64,000 nucleotides of DNA from Krasilnikovozyma curviuscula (GCA_014825775.1 MVAQ01000031.1:62001-126000); one strand, 5' to 3'; numbered from the stretch's first letter, positions 46,797-58,115 are shown. Numbers and translations are program-made. Notes: generated from the letters alone by a model not told the origin.

Positions 46797-49062
46797 ATGG
46801 CTGCCAAAGTATACGTTGGTATGTGCTTCTTCTCTGATCGTTGACCTCTGGGTGTCGTTCTGGTGGGACGGAGTGGGGACGACCCCCTCAGCTGCGAATT
46901 CTCACGCCATCTCACTGACTTAAGGATCATTCATTTATCAGGAAATTTGTCTTGGAACACCACTGATGAAATCTTGGTGAGTCAGATTGTCCTGTGATAC
47001 TGTTGTTTATCTGCTGGATGGCTGACCGAGTTCTTTTTGTCTCCAAAGTCTCAAGCTTTCAGCCAGTTTGGTGCGGTCGTCGATGTCTGTGTTTCTTCGC
47101 TTGCCTCTTCCTTTCCTGCTTCTTTTTGCTTTCGGGTCCATTTGGATGATGTGAAGGTTGATGAGACGACCAACGAAGAGAACTTCTGCTACCCGCATTA
47201 TCGTTCGGTTTCATTAGACAGAAGTAGCTGTGTCGTCGTGTAGAAGTCACCTTCCCCCCTCCTTGCTTCCTTTTTCTTTCCTCATATGCTCCCCCTTGTC
47301 TTTGGTTTCCTGATCGTTGCTCTGCTGCTGCTCTCTCCCCTTTTTTACATGTGCCTGGCTCCACCTCCCATCGATATCAACTCGTTTTCCATCCCCAAAT
47401 CTCATCCCAAAAAACGAAAACTTCCGTCTCATGTGACACGTTGTGTTTCTTCGAACGGCTTTTTTTCGCTTCACCTTCCAAACGAAAACTGAAACGGATT
47501 GAAAATTGTGGCTTTTGGGTTTGTCATGTCCCCTTGCTTCGTTAATGATACTCACTGTGCTTGCTCGCGATGCCATCTCTTGGCTTCCTTTCAAACCCGT
47601 GGCGCACAAACGAATATTTTCGTCTGGGATTCTGGGTTCTTTCTGCTTGATTTGCAACGGTTTCATTCAACAGTCCATCGTCATGAAGGATCGTGATACT
47701 GGACGTTCCAGAGGTTTCGGTTTCGTTGTATGTTTCCCTCCACTGTCGCAACCCCTCACTCGTGCGCTCCACACTTGTCTTGACGTCTCTCAACAACGTC
47801 GTTCTATCTTTTAGACCTTCGCCGAGCAATCTCACGCTGATGCGGCTATTGAAAATCTCAACGAGCAAGAGCTCGATGGTCGTCGTATCAGGGCAAGTGT
47901 TTTCGAACCAAGGTCAAAACCCTTGATAACAAGCCAGACACTCTAACTTTTCTGTGTACTCTGTCACCAGGTTAACCTCGCTAACTCCAAGCCAGCTGGA
48001 GGTGGAGGAGGAGGATACGGAGGGGGTAAGAGTATCGATCCTGCGTCACCCCGAATGAACAAAGCTGATTCTTTCTCTGCCAACAGGTGGATACGGCGGA
48101 GGAGCAGGAGGATATAGTGGTGGAGGAGGAGGAGGTCAGTCTACATTTCCATCTGGCTCAAAATGACACGCATTTTGGGCTGCATTTAGCTCGCGTGTTT
48201 CTGGTATCTGATGCTTTTTTCTTGTTTTTGAAACTCATTTCTGACAGGTTACGGTGGAGGAGGTTAGTGATTTTTTACTTATTTTTTGCCTTTTGGTGTT
48301 GGGGTTCTATTCGAATCGACCTATTACGACTGTTGTCCGTTCGACCGTTCTCATGGCTTCTTTCTCAAATTCTCGGGTACTTCTATGTTGGCTTGTCTGC
48401 TTCGATACTCCACTGCTTCATTGCAACGTCCAATAGGATACGGCGGAGGAGGTTCGTGCTCGATGTTCCCGTTCTATTTTCCACTCTGCACTCGTTCTCA
48501 TTCTGCTGCTTTCTCGATTCGTTCGTCTTTCGGCCCTACACCTTGGCTCTCGCCCACTGTCCTTTTCGAAATCCAATTGTGACAACCACAGGATACGGTG
48601 GTTCAGGTTCGTGTTAAACTGCTTTTCGCCGTCCGAGTTCTCAGTTCTTTGCTGGATAATATTTCGATGGAGCTCAGTACGCGACAGAAACATAACGCAG
48701 AATACTAACCTTTTCCTGTCATGATTATTTGTCGCATTCTGCAGGGTACGGAGGTGGTAAGTCGTGCTTCGAAGGATGTGGTTTCAGTGAAGTCTGTCGC
48801 TAACCTAACCCATCTTTCTTAGGAGGAGACTCTGGCTATGGTGGTGGTGGATACGGTGGCCAATCCGGAGGATATGGTGGACAAGGTGGTGGATACCAAG
48901 GAGGAGCAGGAGGACAGGGCGGATGTGAGTGAACGCTCTCTCTCTCTCTTCCAATTGAGATGTGATGCTGACAGTGTCCCTTGTCGAACAACTCCAGACC
49001 AAGGAGGAGGAGGTTACCAAGGAGGAGGAGGTTACCAAGGCCAAGGTGGAGCAGGATACTAA
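46797..49062 (+). CDS. Glycine-rich RRM RNA-binding protein with microexons
   Basis: Thirteen exons (46797-46818, 46942-46976, 47049-47084, 47674-47727, 47815-47892, 47971-48025, 48087-48134, 48248-48262, 48437-48451, 48592-48606, 48745-48756, 48823-48924, 48998-49062) sum to 552 nt, 183 residues. One RRM fills residues 1-80: VYVGNLSW is RNP2, SRGFGFVTF is RNP1, and LDGRRIRVNLA ends the domain. A tail of GYGGG-type repeats with late Gln follows. This is the class of cold-inducible, RNP-associated small glycine-rich proteins (CIRBP, plant GRP7). Exons 8-11 are only 12-15 nt, each phase 1 to phase 1 and each encoding one GYGG unit. Intron 3 is 589 nt. Intron 5 starts with GC. A 3' UTR intron is likely at 49092-49150. 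Confidence 0.92.
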
Positions 49063-49924
49063 ACAAGTACTGCCTTGATGAAATTAGATGGGTAAGCATT
49101 TTTATGCCAACCCTTAACTGTACATTGGCTGATGCTGCTCGTCTTTATAGTACCCGATCTCTGCTCAACTATCTTTCCTTTCACCCCATCAAAATCCCCA
49201 CTTACCTTGTGACTTTAAGTTCTCCCTATTCGGCCTGTATTACTAGAGAATGAAGGATATCGCTGTACATGTTTCTCGATTTTCATCTCAAGCCCAGAAC
49301 CTTAACTGTCCTTCCTCGTCGGTTGGTCTTTATACTTCTTGCTTTTGCTCATCTTGTGTTTCATCCTACATACATACCGTTGTTTCTCGAACAAAATTCC
49401 TGTGTGGGGTGTCAAATCGGCGAGAACGAGGAATCAGCATTACAGTATCGCGAACAAAATTTGTATCTGAACGCAGTTCCCTTCCACGAATCGCCTACTA
49501 AAGCACACACAGGATCAAATAACCTGCACTCCTTCTTCTGATGCTTCAGTAGTAACAGATCTTGTACAACAGACAACGTAGAGCATGCAGCGGATAGCAG
49601 ACCACTGGAGGGAAACACCTTATCGTCGGTGGCCGCGTGGCCCAGCGGCGCCTTTCCTGGATTTCACGCGTGTAATTCTCTTGGCTGTCTTGAGCCAGTC
49701 TGGAACAGCGCTGCCTCCACGAATCAGGTGAGAGTTTGCTTTCGGAGGAGTTGCAGCTGGGCTTGAGAAGGAGGAGTCGTGTGGAGCCAGCGTGGTGTTC
49801 AAAAGCCTCTCTGTTATTAAGCCCTGGTCTGACCAAAAAACCTTTTTCTCCTCTTCACCTTCGTCCCAACCACAACGAGGCTCTAGTTTCTTTCAATCAG
49901 TCTTTTCCAAGACCCTCTCAAGAT
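49063..49924. other. RRM gene 3' UTR with intron; transporter promoter
   Basis: A GTAAGC..TAG intron of 59 nt (49092-49150) probably lies in the RRM gene's 3' UTR, 29 nt after the stop. The rest is the intergenic region before the first nucleoside transporter. It contains CGG-N3-CCG at 49627-49635, a spacing used by some fungal Zn2Cys6 regulators. No further gene is recognised. Confidence 0.5.
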
Positions 49925-52798
49925 ATGAGCGATCTCGAAAAGCAATCCGTTGCAGTCCCACCTGCCGCCTCAGCAAGCACCAGCCCCAGTGCTTCCAACG
50001 TCGAACGCGACTCCTCTGAGGCCGACGACGTGAAGAAGGACGAGAAGATCGTGCACGATCTTCACAATGCTGAACTCGTTCACGAGACCGCTATGATTTC
50101 TGCCAACAAATGGCAGAGGCATCTAGAATGGAGACGTGCTAGATACGTCGTCCTACCGTTCTTCGCAATCTTGGTCGGTGGATGTAAGTGTTTCTTGTTT
50201 TTACTCGAGTAACAGTCCTGGAGCATCTTCAGACGTGCCGATGCTACCAAAAGTGGCCATTCGCCGGGCTCTGTTTACACATTGTTGACATGTTGACATG
50301 TTGCTATTTTCGCTATAGGGTGGATATCTGGTCTCTGTGTGACTGCTACCAGAGTTACTCACAGAATCGTTCCAAGCACAATCATTACTGTCTTTATTGA
50401 GGGGTTAATCCTGTTCTGTTTCGTCCCAAACAAAGTGAATCTTTTCCTTGCCACATACTTTCTGTCCTGCTAAGAGTCACTGACGGCATCAATACATCAT
50501 GGCTCCAATTCAAGGTGGTTGGAAAGCCTATTGGCCAGGTGTGGACCAAGCTTATCAGTAACCCTTGGATGAAGCTGCCAAGCAAAATGCGCTACGGCTT
50601 GGGCTGGTTAAGTTTGGTAGCCATCATCTTCGGATCTGCATTCGGGTTCCCCTTGCCAGGTAATATCCACACTTCTTCGGCGATCGACTCAAATGGAACT
50701 CTAATCCGGTTTCATTATACCTCTTGCCTCTTTAGCTGGCACTACTTACGGACAAAGAGCAATCTCAGTCTTCGGTCTCTTCGTCTTTAACTGCTTCTAC
50801 TACGCCTGCTCCAACAACAGGAAGCTGATCAAGTGGAACACCGTCATTGTGGGATTGATCTTCCAACAAGCCATCGCTCTCTTCGTTTTGAAATCTGGCG
50901 CCGGTCTTTCTCTCTTCTCCTGGATCGCGACCGCTGCCTCTGACTTCCTGTCCAAAGGTGGCCAGGGTGGTGAATTCTTCTTGCCGACTTTGGGATCATC
51001 ATTCTTTGTTGGTGTGCTTTCTGCTGTCATCTTTTTCGTTGCCTGTACGTCCAAAACTTGAGGATTAAATTCCTGCCCGTTCAGTGACACCGAACTTGCT
51101 TTTCGCGGGTCGAAACGACAGTCGTTCAAGGTCTCTTTTACCTCGGAGTGATGCAGTGGATCGTTAAGAAGTTCGCCTGGGTCTTTTTTAGAGCTATGAA
51201 CATCTCTGGTGAGTAGAGGTTCATTTGAGGGCAGTGAGCACCCGCTTAAGTGACCTCTTGGTCTAATCATATCTTCTTCACGAATCACCTTTTCACATAG
51301 GCGCTGAGGCTGTCATTGCTGCTAGGTGAGTAGCAATCATTTGGTATTCCTGGTAAGAGCTGGATAATGACTATTTGTGATGGATATTGCCCTCAGTTCG
51401 CCATTCATCGGTCAAGGAGAGTCTGCGATGATGGTGAAGCCTTTCGTGGACACTATGACTCCTTCTGAACTTCATTTATCAATGACATCGGGGTTCAGTA
51501 CGATATCTGGTACGTTAAAAGTCTTCTGAGTGTCACTGAGAAGGGAGGGAGATCTTCAAGGTCGTCGTTGCCCAGTGCCGTGCTGAAACGCACAAGGCCA
51601 CTCCAGTCACCCTCTAATCACCCTCCAATCATAACCGAATTACGTCAACGGATCTCCTCTAACCTATTCCACATTATTCTTTTGATAATCATAGGTTCTG
51701 TTCTTGTTGGGTACATTGCTATGGGTATTCCAAAGTCTTCTCTCATCACTGCTAGTGTGATGTCGATCCCAGCATCCATTGCCATCTCCAAGATCAGATA
51801 CCCCGAAGACGACGTCCCACTTACCCTCGGCCGGGTCGTAGTTGACAGAGGTGAAGAAAGCAAACATGGCAGAGAAGCCAACTTCCTCCACGCGTTCTCT
51901 AACGGCGCCTGGTTCGGTTTGGTAAGCTCTCCACACGGACCCGGGGAGGCTACGCGTTCTTATGTTCTTTTTCTCGTCTCATTTATCTCTTCTTTGTACC
52001 ATAGCGTATTGCAGGTCTCATTCTCTGCAATGTCTTGGTTGTTTTGGCGCTCCTCTACGTTGTTGACGGACTCCTCACCTGGATCGGAAAGAGCTTCGCG
52101 ATCGAAGCTCTCACTCTCGAATTGATATTTTCGTACCTGTTCTATCCTCTTTCTTGGTTAATGGGGGTGCCAAATCAAGACTTGTTGACCGTTGGGCAAC
52201 TCCTAGGGTTGAAGCTATTTGGTAACGAGTTCGTTGCGTACTCCGCTTTGGTCGCTAAAGAAGGAATGACCGAACGAGGGTTTTTGATCGCTACATACTG
52301 TGAGTGTGATTTCTTCCAACAATTCTTGACATGATTTAATATAATCTCATCACTGACTCACTCCTAATTCTGTGGACATATTGAATCGTGAATTACCTCC
52401 GACCTCTTTCTCTCACTAACCCCATCTCCTACACAACACCTTCATATCCTGATAGGTTTGTGTGGATTTGCAAACCTTGTTAGTAACATCTGAGGTTCTA
52501 ACTGCTTTAGAAACTTCTCTGACGTTCCATATGTTGTTTTCTGTTCCTCTTCGACCTTTCCAGGGTTCCTTGGGTATCCAAATGGGAGTGATCTCTGGCC
52601 TCGCCCCATCAAGAGGTAAAATTATCGCTCACATTGGACCATCAGCACTCTTGTTCGGTTTCTTGTCAACGTGAGTCTTCTCGCTTGCCAGTGCTAGCTT
52701 CATTCGATCAAATGGCTTTGATGAAGCTAACATATTCGACATATGATTGAAATGCCAACAGCTGTCAAACTGCCACCATCGCTGGTATGCTCGTCTAA
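49925..52798 (+). CDS. Concentrative nucleoside transporter (CNT), copy 1
   Basis: About a dozen exons from ATG at 49925 to TAA at 52798 give a protein near 600 residues. A charged cytosolic N-terminus of 80 residues leads into hydrophobic helices starting [16 protein letters not shown]. Family marks of SLC28/NupC are present: [32 protein letters not shown], the re-entrant motif [52 protein letters not shown], and near the end [14 protein letters not shown]. CNTs import nucleosides with H+ or Na+ across the plasma membrane. A second copy follows in the same direction. The nearby urate oxidase gene supports a role in using external purines. Exon borders in the second half are approximate. Confidence 0.88.
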
Positions 52799-53783
52799 TA
52801 GACTGTAGGCACAACTACAGCTTTTGTATGATCGATCATGGATCGTTACAGCGAGAGACAATGATGGCTGTAAGAATGGCTACAGCGCGGTAGTATGTCG
52901 CGAGCAGCACAAATTCTTCGTTGTAAAATATTTCGTGGTTTCAGGAGACATACTATAAATGTTTCTTTTCTCTTGGTATTCATGAACTTGGGGGATGTTT
53001 GATCTGCAATCAGCAGGAACAATGCAGCGACCATCCTGCAAGCTCTTCTAGGATAAGATAGACTTGACTTTCACATAAGTTAAGACATCATCACGCATTA
53101 CCTATATCAAGAAATAGTAATTCCGAAGCGTTTCCTATCAGGGTTTGCTCGGTACCGGAAATCGACAGGAATGTAAACAAGCAAGAGATTTCCTAGAAAC
53201 AATCCACAGCAGCACTCCTCTTGAGCATTTGATTTAAGAATGATACTCTGAGAACTTTCGTTTTTATAATATATTTTTATTCATGATTCAGGAGCTTCCC
53301 AACTTCGAAAGAGTGATGAAGGATCGCAGGGGGACGTATCCTCGGCATAGATACTACGTTGATCTTGCCAGGTTTGCAGGTGATGGGTTCACAGGAAGAC
53401 ATCTCTCTGGTATGTATACGGTTCACTTTACTGCAATCAGAAACAAAACCCTGCGAAGAAAGCTCCCATCCATCCTAAGAGCTCGTATCTAAGAATAGGC
53501 CCTCCCGGCGATCTGTGCGCCCGGTTGTCGGCAAACAAACGACAGACCTTTTTACGCAGCAAATTGTTCCCCATAAAGTGTGATACCCCACCCGGAGGAG
53601 ACGAACCCGCACCAAAATTCGAAATCAAGGAGGAGCTAAAGCATCGGCTACCGGCGTCGGTGGCTCGAGCCATCGTTTATAAGGTCACTCGTCCCAAACG
53701 ACTCAGGTGGATAGAATTTTTCCATAGCTGATAACAGCTGAGCTCCCATCCTGCAGAAGTTTCTCTGTCCCCCCCAACACACG
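52799..53783. other. Intergenic between the two transporters
   Basis: No gene is firmly supported. Two short plus-strand frames (53283-53492 and 53525-53731) contain basic, protein-like sequence but no motif. Possible regulator sites are GATAAG at 53052-53057 and the palindrome CGGTACCG at 53150-53157. About 985 nt is long for this compact window. Confidence 0.5.
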
Positions 53784-56486
53784 ATGACTATCGACATTGA
53801 GAAGCAGCCTGTCGTCGCTGAATTGACAATTGAATCTCCAGCTCAGATCAAAGCTTCGGAAGCGGAAGTCTCCTCGGCAGAGGGTGAACCACAAGACCTC
53901 AAGACGGACGAAGAGATAATCGCTGAGACGCACAACAATGAGATGCTCCATGAAGATACTACTACTGCTTTCGACAGACTGAGCAGACACTTGGCATGGA
54001 GTAGGCTCAGATGGGTCGTCTTGCCGTTCTTTGCTATCTTGGTCGGTGGTTGTGAGTTTTCTCGATTTTCCTCTTACATTTGTATCTTGTACGCTAAAGC
54101 TGACTTTGTGCCATCACTTTGTTAGGGTGGATATCTGGTCTCTGTGTGACTGCGACCAGGGTCACTCATAGAATTGTTCCTACCACAATTGTTAGTAACC
54201 GATCGCCGACTTTTTTGGACCACTCACATATTGACATTTTACTGGATCAGTTCACTGTGTTTATTGAAGGAATGATCTTCTTCAGCTTCGTTCCTGCTAA
54301 AGTATGTCCAGTGTTTTCATCACTAATCGCCACACATCTCAAATTTTTTCTTTGTCATCTAGATCTTTGCGAAGCCAATCGGAAAGTACTACACTATTAC
54401 TGTTGCAGATCCTTGGATGAGATTGCCCAAGACAGTCCGTTATAGTATAGGTTGGTTGAGTTTGGTGAGTGCGCTGCTTCTTTGAACGCCGCGAATTTGT
54501 CTGACTCGGGAATTCAAACTAGCTCGCACTCGTCTTTGGTTCAGCATTTGGCTTCCCTCTTCCAGGTGAGTAAGAAAACGAATTAAACATTCGGAAGACT
54601 TTGGATTTGACGGCTGGCGCCTCTTACGTCTTTCCTCTGCTATTATCCACCTCTTGCCTCTCTAGCTGGCACTACTTACGGACAAAGAGCAATCTCAGTC
54701 TTCGGTCTCTTCGTCTTCAACTGCTTCTACTACGCCTGCTCCAAAAACAGGAAGCTGATCAAATGGCAGACTGTCATCATGGGTTTGATCTTCCAGCAGG
54801 CTCTTGCTTTGTTCGTTCTCAAGAGTGGAGCTGGTCTTTCGCTGTTTGCATGGATCGCAACTGCAGCAGCTGATTTCCTTGGGAAGGGAGGGGAAGCTGG
54901 AACTTTCTTCCTGCCAGCATCTCTTGAGTCATCCTACTTCGTTGGAACTCTGTCGGCTGTCATCTTCTTCGTTGCCTGTACGTCCAAAACACGTGTCTAA
55001 TGCCGCCCATACAGTGACACGGAATGTGGTATGCTCTAAACAATAGTCGCGCAATTGTTGTTCTACCTGGGAGCGCTTCAATGGGCTATTTCCAAGTTCG
55101 CCTGGTTCTTCTTCAAGACTATGTCCATCTCTGGTGCAGAAAGTGTGGTGGCTGCAGCGTGTGTCCTTTGAATACCTTGCTTTGAGAATCTTTTTGACCG
55201 CGTTTCACGTCGCCTTAGATCCCCTTTCATCGGTCAGGGAGAATCCTCGATGTTGGTCAAACCCTTCGTCGACTTTATGACTCCCTCTGAATTGCACACA
55301 GTCATGTGTTCTGGGTTCAGCACTGGTAAGTAGAAGAACATAGTCTTTGAGAGATGGGGATCAACTATGGGACTGCTCAAGAATGTGTCGCAGTTTTTTC
55401 TGAGCCATTGTTGACACTGTTTTTCTCCAGTGTCCGGCTCTGTCTTGATTGCCTACGTCAATTTGGGAGTTCCCAAGAGTACAATCATTACAGCTTCAAT
55501 GATGAGTATCCCTGGTAAGCAACTGAGCTTGATCAGGTCAGAGCTCGGCAGGATTCACTCCACTCACCCGCCTTCGACATTCTTGCACCTTAGCCTCCAT
55601 CGCCATCTCGAAAATGAGATATCCAGAGGACGACGTTCCAATTACACTTGGAAGAGTGGTTATTGATAGAGGAGATGAGGACAAACACGGAAGGGAGGCG
55701 AACTTCCTCCACGCTTTCTCCAACGGCGCCTGGTTTGGCCTCAAGATTGCTGGGTTGATTCTCTGCAATGTTCTAGTCATCTTGGCACTTCTATACGTCG
55801 TCGACGGAGTCCTCACTTGGATCGGCCTTTCCTTTGCGATCCCAAACTTGACGTTGGAGTTGATCTTCTCGTACTTGTTTTACCCGCTTGCTTTCTTGCT
55901 TGGGGCTCCTTACTCAGACCTCCTCCACATCGGGTCATTACTCGGATTGAAGCTCTTCGGCAACGAGTTCATTGCCTATTCTGCTTTGATGAAGATTGAA
56001 GGAATGACGGATAGAGGATTTATCATCGCGACATATTGTAAGCGCCACCTCCCTATTCTTCCTTCGAAACATTGTTCACCAACCTCTTGTACTTCGCATT
56101 CCATTCCCTTAGGTTTATGTGGTTTTGCAAACCTTGTAAATTTTCGCAAAAGCTATAATCCATTCGAACCACTGCTGGAGCTGACTCTCGCTCTTTGTTT
56201 GCATTATTTAACGACATAGGGCTCTCTAGGTATCCAAATGGGTGTCCTCTCTGGTCTAGCACCTTCAAGAGGCAAAATCATCGCCAAGATTGGTCCATCC
56301 GCATTGATGTTTGGTTTCCTGTCAACGTGAGTAGTCTCATGGGCCTTGTCACTGTCACTGATGCTCACGGTCGCTGATGTCTACTCCTTTCCTCTCGCTC
56401 TCGCCATGCCAACGCTCGTTTTGATTTGTGTGGCATATCCATTACTCAGTATGCAAACTGCCATCATCGCTGGAATGCTCGTCTGA
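53784..56486 (+). CDS. Concentrative nucleoside transporter (CNT), copy 2
   Basis: This is a tandem paralogue of the gene at 49925 with the same fold and motifs: [77 protein letters not shown]. It ends MLV like copy 1. It has at least two introns that copy 1 lacks: one after PTTI (about 54190-54250) and one after IGWLSL (about 54465-54522). Protein sequence is well conserved except in the N-terminal tail. One stretch of about 117 nt around exon [14 protein letters not shown] is almost identical at DNA level while flanks differ. The gene converges on urate oxidase with 331 nt between the stops. Confidence 0.88.
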
Positions 56487-56817
56487 GCGTGGATGCTTTG
56501 ACACCGTCTCGGGCGGCCCCGTCGCAAGCATTGTTACGGGAAGGATGATCTGGCCTGCAGTTTTCAAACTCTACGGTTGTATTTGTACACAAAGATCGAT
56601 TTGGTTCAGTATGGATCAGACTCATTGCTCGATCTTTCCCCTGGCACGTGATTGCAAAGTTGCCCGCTAGTGTTATCGCGCTCCAAAATCAGGAAGAAAC
56701 CAATGATGAGATCGTCAATTAAAAGCTACATTTTTCAGATTCAGAAGGCTAGAGGTAGGGTAGACCTCTCAATATACAAAATGCTGGAAATAGTTCGTGT
56801 ACCGTCGTCTGGTATGA
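56487..56817. other. Convergent 3' region, no gene
   Basis: This holds the overlapping or adjacent 3' ends of the second transporter (plus) and urate oxidase (minus). No coding signal. Confidence 0.6.
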
Positions 56818-58115
56818 TCACTTCCTGGTTATCGTAGCACATATCAAGCCTGATGGGTTGGCAACTGGCTCAAATACTTCAACACCACCCTTGAGGCCCT
56901 TTCCGTTCTCAAGGTTGAATGGAGTAAGGTTCACTCCCCTGCAACGATAAACGAAAGTGCGCAGTCAGTAATGGAGCGCGAGCGTGGAAGCGACAAACGG
57001 AACGAACATGTAATGCTTGTTTGGGTAAGCGTAAGATATAGTCTTGGTGGATGGAGCAGCAGCCATCAACTTTTGAGCAGTCTTGTACAAAGTCGCCTGT
57101 AGAAAATTGCGAAGGCAGGCAAATATCAGCACAATTGCCAATCAATTGTCAACGGTAACTCATCGCATGAACGTACTTGGACAGAAGCACTCTCATCTGT
57201 AGCAAAGACATCAAGAGTGGTTTTTCTAGCTAGTTGGGCAGTCTCCTCAAACTTGACTACCTCGTCGACAGCAGGCAAGTTCTCGATTATCAGAGGTGTG
57301 TTTGGTGGAAGGTGGAAAGTGTAGCTCATGTCAACTGAAGTAGAGAAGATGCGATCTTCCGTCGCTGTTCAAGGCCACAGGAGATAAGGAAGTCAGTATG
57401 ACGAAGAGGTGGCGACGGATAAGGAACTTACGTTGAAGAGTTGTCCACTTATCTGTCCAGAAGTCAGTGAAAGAAGAACCTCCAGTCTTGAGAACAAGCA
57501 AGTCTTTAATTCCTGACTGAACGGTCGCAGAGGGTTGAGCCTTAGAGGTCGTTCCATCGACCACAACTTGCACAATTCGCTTCTCCTCGCCGTCTCTGAC
57601 GGGATTCAGAAGAGGTCAGTCAGCGGCTATAAATAGCGAGCAATGAAGCCTCTTACCTGACAAAAGCATGGTTGTGAGCTTCACCATCAACGATAATTCT
57701 AGACCACTTGTACATTGTCACGTCAACGTTGACCTTCTCGACATGAGCGTACTCCTTGATGTAGTGCAAGCCCAGGTGAAGAGCAAAGAGCTCAGGAGTC
57801 AAGACGTGTGGTGAGGTCTTAGCGTGGCAGTAGATTGTGTTCTTGACGGAATCGGTGGTGATGACCATCTTATTGTCGGCTTTGGTGTACGACTCAGTGA
57901 ACTCTTTACCTTCCATCAAGAGACAGACGAGGTATTCGACGATGGTGTGTTTGGCTCCATCTCGGACTACTCGAGCGACTCTGACAAGATCTGAGGAAGG
58001 GATAAAGTGAAAAATGGTTTGGTGAGATCGAGCAAGCCCCCCAGATAGGGATCATGGAGTCTTCTTCACCTTTGCCGTACTTCTGGGAGGTGAGGTATCC
58101 AACTTCTTCAGACAT
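56818..58115 (-). CDS. Urate oxidase (uricase)
   Basis: The enzyme turns urate and oxygen into 5-hydroxyisourate and hydrogen peroxide, the first step of urate breakdown. The gene reads on the minus strand from MSEEVGYLTSQKYGK at 58115 to TGA at 56818-56820, about seven exons, near 310 residues. Marks are QKYGKDLVRVARVVRDG (with the catalytic Lys), KMVITTDSVKNTIY (the Thr-Asp pair that activates oxygen and binds urate), LLVLKTGGSSFTDF, and DRIFSTSVDMSYTF. The C-terminal half keeps the second T-fold repeat (YPNKHYMFVPGVNL, EVFEPVANPSGLI). The last residues are -TRK; no SKL-type peroxisome signal is seen, unlike many fungal uricases. The neighbouring nucleoside transporters and the upstream GATAAG sites fit nitrogen-regulated purine use. 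Confidence 0.93.

Noticed and set aside
47085..47673. Box C/D snoRNA in the long RRM intron
   Set aside because: A TTGATGA-like box near 47158 exists, but no well-spaced CTGA box or terminal stem could be found. The support is too weak for a feature.
49620..49740. GC-rich segment resembling a tRNA gene (GTGGCCCAGCGG)
   Set aside because: No cloverleaf with a B-box (GGTTCRANNCC) or matching acceptor stem could be formed on either strand.
53525..53731. Possible short gene upstream of transporter copy 2
   Set aside because: It has only 68 codons, no motif, no splice signals that extend it, and it lies where the promoter and leader of copy 2 are expected.
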